Positions 26,915-36,558 of a stretch of DNA of 64,000 bases are shown here, one piece after another. The DNA is from Pedobacter terrae (GTDB lineage: Bacteria; Bacteroidota; Bacteroidia; Sphingobacteriales; Sphingobacteriaceae): positions 571,163 to 635,162 of the forward strand of contig NZ_FNCH01000001.1 of assembly GCF_900100705.1 (NCBI RefSeq). Direction: 5' to 3'. The position numbers and the translations under genes were made by a program. Position 1 is the stretch's first letter. The number at the start of each line of letters is the position of its first letter. The notes under the pieces are model-generated. The model searched no databases. It worked only from the letters and a program-made list of their open reading frames with translations, and had not been told where the DNA came from.

Positions 26915-28060
26915 ATGCTTCATATACAATCTAAACTTCCTGGCATAAATACCACCATTTTTTCGGTGATGAGTAAACTTGCCGCTGAACACAGTGCCAT
27001 TAATCTTTCTCAGGGATTTCCAGACTATGCCTGCGATCCGAAACTAATAGAATTGGTGAATAAAGCCATGAAAGATGGTTTTAATCAATATGCGCCAATG
27101 CCTGGTTCTGCTTTTTTAAAAGAAACCATTGCAGAGAAAGTTGAAAAGCTTTATGACATCAAGTATAATCCTGATACAGAAATTACGGTTACAGCAGGTG
27201 GAACGCAGGCCATTTTTACCGCACTGGCAGCCATTATCAATGCTGGTGATGAGGTTATTATTTTTGAGCCGGCTTACGATAGCTATGCGCCTACGGTTAA
27301 ATTGCTGGGTGGCCTGGTTAAAACTTATGAACTTGCCCCGCCAAATTATGCAATTGACTGGGATATGGTTAAGAAGTTGTTTACGGTAAAAACAAGAATG
27401 ATCATCTTAAATACCCCACAAAACCCTACAGGTAGTATTTTATCATCAGATGATATGAAATCGCTTATTAAACTTATTAGCGGCAGCGATATTGTGATTT
27501 TAAGCGACGAAGTTTATGAACACCTCATTTATGATGGACAAAAACACCAGAGTGTAATGTGCTATCCAGAATTGAGGCAAAGAAGTTTTATTGTGGCCTC
27601 TTTCGGCAAGCTTTTACATGCTACGGGCTGGAAACTGGGGTATTGCCTTGCCCCGGAGGATTTAACCAAAGAATTTAGGAAGGTACACCAATTTAATGTT
27701 TTCAGCGTTAATAGTCCCATGCAGCAGGCCATTGCCGAATACATTAAAGAACCGGAAAATTATAACGAAATTAGTAGTTTCTTTCAACAGAAAAGGGATT
27801 ACTTTAGAAATCTCCTGGCCGAAAGCCGCTTTAAACTTTTGCCTTGTAATGGTTCGTATTTTCAATGTGCAAGTTATAGCGATATCAGCGACGAAAAAGA
27901 CACCGATTTTAGCATCAGGTTGATCAAAGAATTTGGAGTGGCCACCATTCCGGTTTCTGCATTTTACCAAAAAGCAACTGACCATAAAATTATCAGGTTC
28001 TGCTTTGCTAAAGAAAATGCTACGCTCGCCTTAGCTGCAGAAAAACTTAAAAAGATTTAA
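26915..28060 (+). CDS. Methionine aminotransferase (YbdL-like, PLP)
   Basis: A 381-residue class I aminotransferase. LAAEHSAINLSQGFPDYACD at the start, VTAGGTQAIFTALAAI, NTPQNPTGSIL and the PLP Lys in SFGKLLHATGWKLGYC are as in YbdL/kynurenine-type enzymes that transaminate methionine and glutamine. It is followed 20 bases later by an omega-amidase-like gene, the usual partner that removes the amide product of glutamine-type transamination. Together they recycle alpha-keto-gamma-methylthiobutyrate to methionine. Confidence 0.88.
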   Translation: MLHIQSKLPGINTTIFSVMSKLAAEHSAINLSQGFPDYACDPKLIELVNKAMKDGFNQYAPMPGSAFLKETIAEKVEKLYDIKYNPDTEITVTAGGTQAIFTALAAIINAGDEVIIFEPAYDSYAPTVKLLGGLVKTYELAPPNYAIDWDMVKKLFTVKTRMIILNTPQNPTGSILSSDDMKSLIKLISGSDIVILSDEVYEHLIYDGQKHQSVMCYPELRQRSFIVASFGKLLHATGWKLGYCLAPEDLTKEFRKVHQFNVFSVNSPMQQAIAEYIKEPENYNEISSFFQQKRDYFRNLLAESRFKLLPCNGSYFQCASYSDISDEKDTDFSIRLIKEFGVATIPVSAFYQKATDHKIIRFCFAKENATLALAAEKLKKI

Positions 28061-28080
28061 CCAGACTAAACCGATATACC

Positions 28081-28884
28081 ATGGAAGCACCTGTTTACAC
28101 CCAAATTGAAAATCTGAAAGTAACTGTTTTTCAAGCTTATCTTTTTTGGGAAAACATCGAGAAAAACCTTTTGAATCTGGCGCTGAGATTATCGATGGGT
28201 GTAAGGGAGAAAACGGATATTATTATCTTGCCCGAGATGTTTAATACGGGTTTTAGCATGAATTCTGAAGCTTTGGCCGAAGAAATGGGTGGAAAAACAA
28301 TGCAATGGATGCAGAAAATGGCGCATCAGTACAATTGTGTTGTTACAGGAAGTTTAATTATTAAAGAAAACGATCAATATTTTAACCGCCTGATCTGGAT
28401 GGAGCCAGATGGTAAAAATCAGCATTACGATAAACGCCACCTGTTTGGTATGGGTAATGAAGATCAGCATTTTAGTCCAGGTAAAGAAAAACTCATTGTA
28501 GAACTTAAAGGCTGGAAAATCAGGCTGGCCATTTGTTACGATTTAAGGTTTCCGGTTTGGTTACGTAATGTAGATCAGGAATACGATATCCTACTCCTGG
28601 TGGCCAACTGGCCTGATAAACGTTCGGCACACTGGAAGGCATTGATTCCAGCCCGGGCGATAGAAAACCAAAGTTATGTAATTGCGGTGAACCGTGTTGG
28701 ACATGATGGAAACCAGATTTACCACAGCGGATTATCGATGTGTCTCGATCCATATGGCAATACTGTTTATTATAAACCAGAAGATGAAGATTTGTATACT
28801 TTCAGTATCAACTACGAAGAACTGGTTAAGGTCAGGAGACAGTTTCCATTTTTAAAAGATGCCGATCATTTTACAATTGAATAG
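28081..28884 (+). CDS. Nitrilase-family omega-amidase (YafV-like)
   Basis: A 267-residue nitrilase-fold amidase with the Glu-Lys-Cys triad: Glu52 in LPEMFNTGF, Lys118 in YDKRHLF, Cys152 in AICYDLRFPVW. These sequences match YafV/omega-amidase, which hydrolyses alpha-ketoglutaramate and related amides. It is translated with the aminotransferase just upstream (20-base gap), a glutamine transaminase-omega-amidase module linked to methionine salvage. Confidence 0.9.
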   Translation: MEAPVYTQIENLKVTVFQAYLFWENIEKNLLNLALRLSMGVREKTDIIILPEMFNTGFSMNSEALAEEMGGKTMQWMQKMAHQYNCVVTGSLIIKENDQYFNRLIWMEPDGKNQHYDKRHLFGMGNEDQHFSPGKEKLIVELKGWKIRLAICYDLRFPVWLRNVDQEYDILLLVANWPDKRSAHWKALIPARAIENQSYVIAVNRVGHDGNQIYHSGLSMCLDPYGNTVYYKPEDEDLYTFSINYEELVKVRRQFPFLKDADHFTIE

Positions 28885-29043
28885 TACGCAATGATCAAAT
28901 CACACTGTAAGACCATAGTAAAACGATTAATTATTTCAAAATACTGATCATCAAATCGCAATTAGCACGATTAAAGCGATTTAAAAATATCATAATCAAC
29001 CACTTTGTTAAATAAACCATAAACCAGTTAATCAACCCTCTAC

Positions 29044-30078
29044 ATGTTTAACCGCCGTAAATTTATAAAAGCTTCTGCCCTATCAGCCGGACTGATGGCT
29101 ATTGATAAAAGCAGTATCGCCAATGCTATTCCAAATAAATCGTCAAAAGCAGCAAATTTTCCCATTGTCATTTCTACCTGGGATTTTGGAATTGCGGCAA
29201 ATGCTGATGCCTGGAAAGTTTTATCGTCTGGCGGTCGCGCTTTAGATGCAGTAGAACAAGGTGTTTGGGTACCGGAAGCCGATGAAAAAAATCAATCTGT
29301 AGGTTATGGCGGTTTGCCCGACCGTGATGGTCATGTTACGCTTGATGCCTGTATTATGGACGAATTGGGTAATTGTGGTGCTGTTTTGGCACTAGAGCAT
29401 ATTAAACATCCCATCTCGGTAGCACGTAAAGTGATGGAAAAAACGCCGCACGTTATGTTGGCTGGTGATGGCGCTTTACAGTTTGCATTGGAACAGGGTT
29501 TCAAAAAAGAGAACCTGCTTACCCCTGCCAGCGAAAAAGCATGGAAAGAATGGCTAAAAACGGCGAAATATGCGCCGGTAATGAATATCGAAAATAAACT
29601 TTACGAAAAAGCAGCGCCGCAAAAATTGCCAGGAAATCAATACAACCATGATACCATTGGAATGTTGGCTATTGATGCGATGGGTAATATTTCTGGCGCC
29701 TGTACCACCAGCGGCATGGCTTATAAATTACATGGTAGAATTGGCGATAGTCCGATTATTGGCGCTGGCCTTTATGTAGACAATGAGGTTGGCGGTGCAA
29801 CATCAACCGGTGTAGGCGAAGAAGTGGTACGGAATGTAGGCTCCTTCCTGGTGGTAGAGCTGATGCGCCAGGGTTATGCGCCGGAAGCAGCATGTAAGGA
29901 GGCAGTAATGCGTATCATCAAAAAAAAGCCGGAAACGGCCAAAAACATACAGGTAGGATTTTTAGCCATCAATAAAAAGGGCGAATATGGTGCTTATGCC
30001 ATCCAACAGGGCTTTAGTTATGCCGTTTGCAATGCTGAAAAGCAAGATCTTTTAATTAAAGGTAAAAGTTACTATTAG
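29044..30078 (+). CDS. N4-(beta-N-acetylglucosaminyl)-L-asparaginase (Ntn hydrolase), Tat signal
   Basis: A 344-residue Ntn hydrolase of the glycosylasparaginase type. The N-terminus FNRRKFIKASALSAGL is a good Tat signal. The pro-enzyme should cut itself before Thr204 in YNHDTIGMLAID, giving the nucleophile; GRIGDSPIIGAGLYVDN and GGATSTGVGEEVVR follow as in the family. It cleaves GlcNAc-Asn, the linkage left when N-glycoproteins are degraded. This suits the GH92, GH95 and GH125 genes elsewhere in the window, although they are 23 kb away. Confidence 0.92.
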   Translation: MFNRRKFIKASALSAGLMAIDKSSIANAIPNKSSKAANFPIVISTWDFGIAANADAWKVLSSGGRALDAVEQGVWVPEADEKNQSVGYGGLPDRDGHVTLDACIMDELGNCGAVLALEHIKHPISVARKVMEKTPHVMLAGDGALQFALEQGFKKENLLTPASEKAWKEWLKTAKYAPVMNIENKLYEKAAPQKLPGNQYNHDTIGMLAIDAMGNISGACTTSGMAYKLHGRIGDSPIIGAGLYVDNEVGGATSTGVGEEVVRNVGSFLVVELMRQGYAPEAACKEAVMRIIKKKPETAKNIQVGFLAINKKGEYGAYAIQQGFSYAVCNAEKQDLLIKGKSYY

Positions 30079-30109
30079 CATCATTAATCTCTCCAATAAC
30101 AAGCAATAA

Positions 30110-30994
30110 ATGGGATTGTTATCTAAAATTTTCGGCAAAAAGAATGTAGAAGAACGTAAGGGCGAACCTGATATGGTTTATATTTCAAACGAAGATGAGC
30201 GTATGCGTTGGGCGATTGAAAAGGCTGGTTTAACACTTTGGTATTTCGAAGAAAGTCTTTCCAATCCACAACCACATCAAGCTTACTTCTCGGTTAAAGC
30301 TCATATCAGAGACGGGGAATATAGCGAGCATATTTGGCTTACTGAACCTCATTTTGACGATGAAGGAAATCTGTTTGGTACCGTTGGTAACGATCCTGTT
30401 GATGTGAAAACGGTTAAATTAAATCAAAAAATTGGTATTTCTGGTGATGATATATCGGATTGGATGATTATTGAAAACGGTCGTTTAATTGGTGGCTATA
30501 CCATTCGAGCAATTAGAGACGGCCTGGCTGAGAAAGATAAAACTGCATTTGACGATAGTATAGGTTTATACATTGATGAAGGTGTAGATCATTTCAAAGT
30601 TAATCTGGAGACGCCTGAAGGTGCCATACTTTCGATTGAGAAGGCTTACATCAATAAAGACATCGATGCAGCAATGGATTGTAAAGATTTTTACGAAGAA
30701 GCGAAATCTTTACTTTCGGGGATGAACATGGCAGTTGAAATTGATCAGGATATTATCAACGAAACGGCCGAAGTGCTGAAACTGTCTTTCATCAATAACA
30801 TTGAAGCGCATGGCTTTCCTGATTTCTCAAACATTAAAAATGCATTTCCAGAACGTAAAAAGGTTGATGAGACACATTGGGTAATTACTGAAGTGTGTTG
30901 GTACCCGGATGGAGGAAAGTCTGTACAATTGCTAAATACCTTTAAATCGCCAAAGGGATGGGTAGTTCTAGGTCCGGCGGATTCGATAGAATAA
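30110..30994 (+). CDS. DUF2314 (YegJ-like) protein, 294 residues
   Basis: A cytoplasmic 294-residue protein. About residues 60-150 match DUF2314: YFSVKAHIRDGEYSEHIWLT, EPHFDDEGNLFGTVGNDP and GISGDDISDWMIIENGRLIG. The C-terminal half has AFPERKKVDETHWVITEVCW and a strand-rich end of unknown type. No catalytic motif is seen. It follows the glycosylasparaginase by 31 bases and precedes cutC by 16, so the three may form an operon. Function unknown. Confidence 0.75.
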   Translation: MGLLSKIFGKKNVEERKGEPDMVYISNEDERMRWAIEKAGLTLWYFEESLSNPQPHQAYFSVKAHIRDGEYSEHIWLTEPHFDDEGNLFGTVGNDPVDVKTVKLNQKIGISGDDISDWMIIENGRLIGGYTIRAIRDGLAEKDKTAFDDSIGLYIDEGVDHFKVNLETPEGAILSIEKAYINKDIDAAMDCKDFYEEAKSLLSGMNMAVEIDQDIINETAEVLKLSFINNIEAHGFPDFSNIKNAFPERKKVDETHWVITEVCWYPDGGKSVQLLNTFKSPKGWVVLGPADSIE

Positions 30995-31010
30995 GATGGC
31001 TTAATAATAA

Positions 31011-31781
31011 ATGAATATGAATATTGTTCCTGGCTTAGAAGTTTGTGCCAATTCTTACCAATCGGCATTGGCCGCCCAAAATGGCGGAGCAAAAAGAGTA
31101 GAATTTTGTGATAACCTGGCAGAAGGTGGTACTACACCAAGTTATGCCCAGATTGCATTAGCCAAGAAAAATCTCTCTATCGAAGTTTGGCCGATTATAC
31201 GTCCACGTGGAGGAGATTTTTTATATTCTGAAATGGAATTTGAAATCATGAAAGAGGATGTAAAGGTTTGTAAATCATTAAATTGCGAAGGTATAGTTAC
31301 TGGAATACTTAAGGCTGATGGCACGATCGACAAAGAACGCTGTACGGAACTTATTAATCTGGCCAAACCTATGGAGGTTGCTTTCCACAGGGCATTTGAT
31401 ATGAGTAACGATATGGATCAGGCGCTGGAGGATTTAATTTCCCTTCAAATAAAAAGAGTACTTACTTCAGGAGGTGCTTCTTCTGCAATGCTAGGGGCAG
31501 AAAAATTAGCAAAGCTGGTAAAAAAAGCAGCGGGACGGATTACAATCATGCCTGGTGCCGGAATTAATGAAAGCAATATCCACAAACTGATTGAGCAAAC
31601 CGGTGCTACAGAATTCCATGCCTCTGCCAAGGAATTTGTTTCCAGTAAAATGGAATTCAGAAATACAGAAACCAAAATGGGCAGTATTGAAGACGAATAC
31701 CGGTACGAACTCACCTCGGAAACCAAAGTGAGCGCATTGGTTGATAGTATAAATGAAGCTTTTAAAATAGCATCTGCTTAA
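31011..31781 (+). CDS. cutC: CutC family protein
   Basis: A 256-residue TIM-barrel CutC. LEVCANSYQSALAAQNGGAK, RVEFCDNLAEGGTTPSYAQI, WPIIRPRGGDFLYSEMEFEI and VLTSGGASSAMLGAEKL are conserved family segments. It is called a copper homeostasis protein, but its biochemical role remains unsettled. Last gene of the 29-31.8 kb run. Confidence 0.93.
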   Translation: MNMNIVPGLEVCANSYQSALAAQNGGAKRVEFCDNLAEGGTTPSYAQIALAKKNLSIEVWPIIRPRGGDFLYSEMEFEIMKEDVKVCKSLNCEGIVTGILKADGTIDKERCTELINLAKPMEVAFHRAFDMSNDMDQALEDLISLQIKRVLTSGGASSAMLGAEKLAKLVKKAAGRITIMPGAGINESNIHKLIEQTGATEFHASAKEFVSSKMEFRNTETKMGSIEDEYRYELTSETKVSALVDSINEAFKIASA

Positions 31782-31838
31782 TAGCGATCGTAAAAATTAT
31801 ATTAAATATCAAATCGCCTTTTACGTTAGTTTTTAATG

Positions 31839-32231
31839 CTAATCACCACTTCTGGGCACATAGTGTAACCCAGGTGTAAGGTAGTGAAGCAAAATCACTC
31901 TCGAATAGCGGTAATTAATGGGCGATAACAACAAAACACCGGCTAAAATTAACCCCACATAGTACCACAGATTCTCATATACTAAGTCTAAACCTAAAAC
32001 ATAAGAAGCTACACCAATGGAAATGATTTCTGCAACATTCATGGCATAACTTACAAACATTGCTACATAGAAAAAGCCAGGTTCGCGCTCAAATTTCAAA
32101 TTGCAATGTGGGCAGTTTACATTTGTTTTTTGTAGCCTCAATGAGTAAGCACTACCTGTAAAAATATCACCCTTGCGGCATCGTGGACACTTACACTGTA
32201 CAAAAGCCTGGAATTTCGTTAACTCTGCCAT
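31839..32231 (-). CDS. DUF983 zinc-ribbon membrane protein
   Basis: A 130-residue protein with two CxxC pairs at the front (CKCPRCRKGDIF and CPHCNLKFEREPGFFYVAMF) and two membrane helices after. This matches DUF983, common in Bacteroidota and alphaproteobacteria and often near cytochrome oxidase genes. No such gene is next to it. Function unknown. Confidence 0.88.
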   Translation of the reverse strand: MAELTKFQAFVQCKCPRCRKGDIFTGSAYSLRLQKTNVNCPHCNLKFEREPGFFYVAMFVSYAMNVAEIISIGVASYVLGLDLVYENLWYYVGLILAGVLLLSPINYRYSRVILLHYLTPGLHYVPRSGD

Positions 32232-32379
32232 AATCTCCTAATTTGATCCTACAAAGATAAGCCTAAAATTAAACACTTATTTATGATCTAGGTCATGTTT
32301 GAGGTATTAGTCTAATAATTTAACAGCTTATTTATCATTAAATATCCTGTTGTTAACTGTACAAATCACTGAAGCATGG

Positions 32380-32961
32380 CTAAACCTTAACAATTTTTCC
32401 TTTAACGGTTTTAATCAGGCCTTTCCCGGCTAGTAGTTTCATTCCCCGGATAACAGTTTCTACCCTCAAACCAGTCATGTCGGCTAGTTCTTGACGTGTT
32501 ACTCTTAAATTTTCGCCTGCCTTAATATCGGTAAGAAGGTAATTGATCATTGTTAACAAACGGTGATCAGCCTTTTCGCTCGCCAGCTCCTCCAGCATCA
32601 TCGATTTATAAAACAGGCGGTTACTTAAATTGCGGATCAGCTCCATGCTAAAGTTAGGCTCGTTTTCAATCAGCTTGAAAAAATCTTCTTTATTTACCGA
32701 AATAATCTGCGAATCTCTACTGGCAATAGTGAAAGCTAAATAAGGTCGATCGGTTAACAAGGCCGGTTCGCCAAAATATTGACCTGTTTTAAAAACACCT
32801 TGAATAAATTCTTTCCCTTCATCGCTCACGGTAACCATACGCACCTCGCCTGACTTGATAAAATACACATAGCGGGGCTGCATTCCAGGCTCATAAATAA
32901 CCGAATCTTTTGGATAGCTTTTGAGTTTTAAACCTTTATCAATCAGTTTCTGGATGTTCAT
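32380..32961 (-). CDS. Crp/Fnr family transcription regulator
   Basis: A 193-residue regulator with an N-terminal cyclic-nucleotide-binding fold (YPKDSVIYEPGMQPRYVYFI, GEVRMVTVSDEGKEFIQGVF, TGQYFGEPALLTDRPY) and a C-terminal winged helix (RVTRQELADMTGLRVETVIRG). It lacks the Fnr cysteines. The cAMP-binding Arg-Ser pair is not obvious, so its ligand is unclear. Single gene. Confidence 0.88.
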   Translation of the reverse strand: MNIQKLIDKGLKLKSYPKDSVIYEPGMQPRYVYFIKSGEVRMVTVSDEGKEFIQGVFKTGQYFGEPALLTDRPYLAFTIASRDSQIISVNKEDFFKLIENEPNFSMELIRNLSNRLFYKSMMLEELASEKADHRLLTMINYLLTDIKAGENLRVTRQELADMTGLRVETVIRGMKLLAGKGLIKTVKGKIVKV

Positions 32962-33072
32962 TGGTGTGCAGGTTTTGGCGGAATAGCATGTATCTACATA
33001 ACATTTAAAACAACGGCCTAAAAAGCCTCGTTAAAAGCAATATATCCACAAATGCAAACGCTACTATTTAAA

Positions 33073-33097
33073 GATTCTTCATTGCATTCAGAATGAC
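33073..33097. repeat. Short intergenic repeat ATTCT ... AGAATGAC
   Basis: ATTCTTCATTGCATTCAGAATGAC, with arms ATTCT and AGAAT. Its shape and GAATGAC end match the other intergenic repeats in the window. It lies between the Crp/Fnr and ddl genes. Confidence 0.45.
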
Positions 33098-33111
33098 AAA
33101 ATTGACGCAGG

Positions 33112-34098
33112 CTAGCCTAAAGTTTCCTTCATTAAACGGGTATAGAACTCTTTTAAGGTAATGCCCATTGCTGCTACCTGCTGTGGAATAAAACTCGTTG
33201 CGGTTTGGCCGGGAATGGTATTAATTTCAATAAAATAAAATTTATCGGTTCCTTCCTCCAGAAAGTAATCGATACGCACCACGCCCCTACAGTTCAGTTT
33301 TTGATAGACCTCTTTTACCAACTGTTGCACACGGCTTAGCTCTTCAGCATTCATTCTGCCAGGGGTAATTTCCTCGGTCGCGCCTGGTGTATATTTGGCT
33401 TCGAAATCGAAAAACTCATTTTGCGGAATCACTTCTGTTGCAGGCAAAACGATAATTTGTCCGTCTGAACCAAAAATGCCGATTGAAAACTCCCTGCCGC
33501 TTACAAACTCTTCGATTAAAATCTGTGTATCCTCTTTAAATGCTTTTTCAATCGCTTCTTCCAGATCATCAGCATGTTTTACCTTAGTCATGCCGATACT
33601 GCTTCCTCCACTATTGGGTTTAACAAAATAAGGCAACCGTAAATCCTGCTTAATCTGATTTAGATTATAGTTTCCACCTTTAAATATCTGAACAGATTTT
33701 GCGGTATACAGGTGATCAATATCTGCCACAATAGCTTTGGTATAACCTTTATTCATGGTGATGGATGAAGTTAATGCATCGCAGGTAGTATAAGGAATAC
33801 CCAACATATCAAAATAGCCCTGTAATTTTCCATCCTCACCAGGAGAACCATGTATAGCTATAAAAACACCATCAAACTTAATTTTTCTTCCTTCCAGCGT
33901 TAAGGAAAAATCATTTTTATCAACTTCAATTTTAACAGAATCTGCAGGTTCATAAAACCAACCTTTTTCGTTCAGCATAATCTTATACACATCGTATAAA
34001 TTAGGGTCGATATTTTGAGCAATAGTGGCTGCGCTTTTTACAGAAACAACCCATTCGCCTGTGGTACCGCCTGTTAGCAATGCTATCGTTTTCTTCAT
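33112..34098 (-). CDS. ddl: D-alanine--D-alanine ligase
   Basis: A 328-residue ATP-grasp ligase read from the Met at 34098. It has KKTIALLTGGTTGEWVVSVK, FIAIHGSPGEDGKLQGYFDM, LPYFVKPNSGGSSIGMTKV, GVVRIDYFLEEG and FIEINTIPGQTATSFIP, all Ddl signatures. It joins two D-alanines for peptidoglycan. The frame is open 16 residues further (MRIYLYSISIYKRIFN), but these do not resemble Ddl starts. It is divergent to the PASTA-mltG run, so cell-wall genes surround it. Confidence 0.95.
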   Translation of the reverse strand: MKKTIALLTGGTTGEWVVSVKSAATIAQNIDPNLYDVYKIMLNEKGWFYEPADSVKIEVDKNDFSLTLEGRKIKFDGVFIAIHGSPGEDGKLQGYFDMLGIPYTTCDALTSSITMNKGYTKAIVADIDHLYTAKSVQIFKGGNYNLNQIKQDLRLPYFVKPNSGGSSIGMTKVKHADDLEEAIEKAFKEDTQILIEEFVSGREFSIGIFGSDGQIIVLPATEVIPQNEFFDFEAKYTPGATEEITPGRMNAEELSRVQQLVKEVYQKLNCRGVVRIDYFLEEGTDKFYFIEINTIPGQTATSFIPQQVAAMGITLKEFYTRLMKETLG

Positions 34099-34298
34099 GT
34101 TAAAAATCCTTTTATAAATAGAAATTGAATATAAATATATCCTCAAAAATATAAATATCTTTGTGCTTTAGTATGTTTGGAGGAGAATTATTGAAGGAGT
34201 GAGTGATTGAATAATTGGGTGAAGAAAAGATTCGATAATTCAATCCATCATTAAAATAGTTACATTTGAGCTTGTACGCATAACCCAAATTAAGATTC

Positions 34299-35069
34299 AT
34301 GTCTAAATTTATAGAGTATTTAAAAACCAAATCGTTTAGAAACAACATTTTAGCGGCTATAGTTACTGTTATAGTGCTGCTACTGATTGCTTTTTTTAGT
34401 TTAAGATATTACACCAAACACGGACAGGGCCTTAATGTACCTTTGGTAAAAGGTTTGTCTTTTGAACAGGCCGTAAAAAAACTGGAAGATGCCGGACTAA
34501 AATATGAGGTGGACTCTGTTTTTATTATGGATCAACCTGCCGGAATGGTAATTGATCAGGATCCTGACCCCAATACTTTTGTAAAGGATAACCGTACCAT
34601 TTATTTAACCATTAATGCGGGCAAAACGCCGAATACAAAATTCCCTGATATTGCGTTTAAAACTTTAAGAGAGGCACAAGCGATTATAGAGAGTTCGAGG
34701 TTAAAACTTGGCGACACCACCTATAAGCCGGATGTAAGTCGTGATGTGGTTTTAGAAGCCTCCTTTGGTGGTCAACCGATAACAGCCGGGCAGGTAGTGC
34801 CTGTTGGTTCGAGAATTAACCTGGTATTAGGCGATGGACGTGGCAACGAAGAAGTAGATATCCCACAGTTAATGGGCTTAACCATCGATGAAGCTAAATT
34901 TAGCCTGAGAGGATCTAACCTGACGCTAGGTAACATCCTATATGACGGGCCGATTACCGATAGTGCTGCTGCAGTGATCACTAAACAAGACCCAATGTTA
35001 CTTGATTCGGTAACCAAAGTGCCAATAGGTACCAGAATTAACATTACGCTATCTAATAAACAACCATAA
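34299..35069 (+). CDS. PASTA-domain membrane-anchored protein
   Basis: A 256-residue protein with a short cytoplasmic start, one membrane helix (ILAAIVTVIVLLLIAFFSL) and three PASTA repeats (VPLVKGLSFEQAVKKLEDAG, FPDIAFKTLREAQAIIESS, IPQLMGLTIDEAKFSLRGSN). PASTA domains bind stem peptides or lipid II. There is no kinase or PBP domain, as is usual for Bacteroidota homologues. It precedes mltG by 17 bases. Confidence 0.9.
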   Translation: MSKFIEYLKTKSFRNNILAAIVTVIVLLLIAFFSLRYYTKHGQGLNVPLVKGLSFEQAVKKLEDAGLKYEVDSVFIMDQPAGMVIDQDPDPNTFVKDNRTIYLTINAGKTPNTKFPDIAFKTLREAQAIIESSRLKLGDTTYKPDVSRDVVLEASFGGQPITAGQVVPVGSRINLVLGDGRGNEEVDIPQLMGLTIDEAKFSLRGSNLTLGNILYDGPITDSAAAVITKQDPMLLDSVTKVPIGTRINITLSNKQP

Positions 35070-35086
35070 ACAAGTATCATTGACAG

Positions 35087-36142
35087 ATGACTGAAGTAGA
35101 AAAAAAGAACATGAGTACAGGTAAAAAAGCGGCTATAGTTATTGCGCTTGTCGTTATTTTAATTGCCGGTTACTTTGCGTTGAATATTTACAGGCTTTAT
35201 TTTGCCCCTAATGTTACCGAAAATCAAAAATATTTATACATCAAAACCGGAAGCAGCTATGATGATTTGGTTGCGGAAATTAAAAAGAAAGATCTGCTAA
35301 AAAGCATGTCGTCTTTTACAGCTGCTGCCGGAAAAATGAATTTAGCAACAACTGTTAAACCAGGACGTTACCGTCTGAAAAAAGGGATGACCAACCGCAC
35401 GTTGATCAACATGATCAAAGCCGGAAACCAGGACCCTGTTAAATTAAAATTCCATAACATCCGGAAGAAAGAAAATTTTGCAGCCTATCTGGCCAGCAAC
35501 CTGGAAGCCGACTCGTTAAGCTTTATCAAGGTATTGGATTCTACTGCGCTGATCAGCAAATATGGTTTTAACCAGGATAATGTGTACGCCATGTTTATCC
35601 CGAATACCTATGAAATGTACTGGAATATTTCGCCGGTTGATTTTTTTGAGCGCATGCATAAGGAGTATGAGAAATTCTGGACGGCAGACCGTAAACAAAA
35701 AGCAGCAAGTTTGAACCTTAGTCCTGCACAGGTGTACACGTTGGCTTCAATTGTAGACGCAGAAGCACTTTATGATAAAGAGATGCCAATTATTGCGGGT
35801 TTGTATTTAAACCGTTTAAATAAAGGGATATTGCTTCAGGCCGATCCGACGGTGATTTTTGCCAATGACGATTTTACAGTAAAAAGGGTAACCGGAAAAT
35901 TATTACGGGTGCAATCGCTTTATAACACCTATAAATATGCAGGTTTACCTCCCGGCCCGATTATGATGCCGAGTATTAATGCCATTGATGCCGTGCTTAA
36001 CCGCGATAACAACAATTACATCTACATGTGCGCTAAGGAGGATTTTTCAGGTTACCATAACTTTGCCGAAACCAAGGCTGAACATGAAATTAATGCAAAG
36101 AAATACCGCGAAGCGTTAAACAAAAGAAATATATTTAAATAA
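35087..36142 (+). CDS. mltG: Endolytic murein transglycosylase MltG
   Basis: A 351-residue MltG (YceG-like) with one N-terminal membrane helix and a LysM-like region. The catalytic segment reads LASIVDAEALYDKEMPIIAG then LYLNRLNKGILLQADPTVIF, with the Glu of VDAEA at the position of the family's catalytic Glu. The end has YAGLPPGPIMMPS. It cuts nascent glycan strands near the membrane. Its stop codon overlaps the next ATG by one base. Confidence 0.93.
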   Translation: MTEVEKKNMSTGKKAAIVIALVVILIAGYFALNIYRLYFAPNVTENQKYLYIKTGSSYDDLVAEIKKKDLLKSMSSFTAAAGKMNLATTVKPGRYRLKKGMTNRTLINMIKAGNQDPVKLKFHNIRKKENFAAYLASNLEADSLSFIKVLDSTALISKYGFNQDNVYAMFIPNTYEMYWNISPVDFFERMHKEYEKFWTADRKQKAASLNLSPAQVYTLASIVDAEALYDKEMPIIAGLYLNRLNKGILLQADPTVIFANDDFTVKRVTGKLLRVQSLYNTYKYAGLPPGPIMMPSINAIDAVLNRDNNNYIYMCAKEDFSGYHNFAETKAEHEINAKKYREALNKRNIFK

Positions 36143-36546
36143 TGTTTAGCCACAGTACAAAAATCAGGGTTCGTTATGGCGAAACCGACCAGATGGGTTA
36201 TATGTATTATGGCAATTATGCACAGTACTACGAAGTAGGCCGGGTAGAAATGTTGCGCAGTTTAGGCATGAGCTACAGCTCAATGGAAGCTGATGGTATT
36301 ATGATGCCCGTTTTAGAATTAAAGTGTAAATACATAAAACCTGCTCTTTACGATCAGGAAATTACCGTAAAAACAATCATTAAGACCTTGCCGGGTGTTA
36401 GGATCTTTTTTGAGTATGAGTTGTATAATGAAAAAGAAGAGCTGATTAACATTGGTTCAACCACATTGGTTTTTGTTGATATGAAGAAAAATAAACCGAC
36501 AAATCCACCCGAAAATTTTATGGAAAAGTTATCGGTGTTTTTTTAA
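36142..36546 (+). CDS. YbgC-like hotdog-fold thioesterase
   Basis: A 134-residue hotdog protein. RVRYGETDQMGYMYYGNYAQ carries the conserved Asp-x-x-Gly and Tyr/His region of the 4-hydroxybenzoyl-CoA thioesterase/YbgC group; the family Asp is in ETDQMG. It should hydrolyse acyl-CoA. It overlaps mltG by one base and lies 13 bases before the BrkB-like gene, forming one operon. Confidence 0.9.
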   Translation: MFSHSTKIRVRYGETDQMGYMYYGNYAQYYEVGRVEMLRSLGMSYSSMEADGIMMPVLELKCKYIKPALYDQEITVKTIIKTLPGVRIFFEYELYNEKEELINIGSTTLVFVDMKKNKPTNPPENFMEKLSVFF

Positions 36547-36558
36547 TTAAACAATATA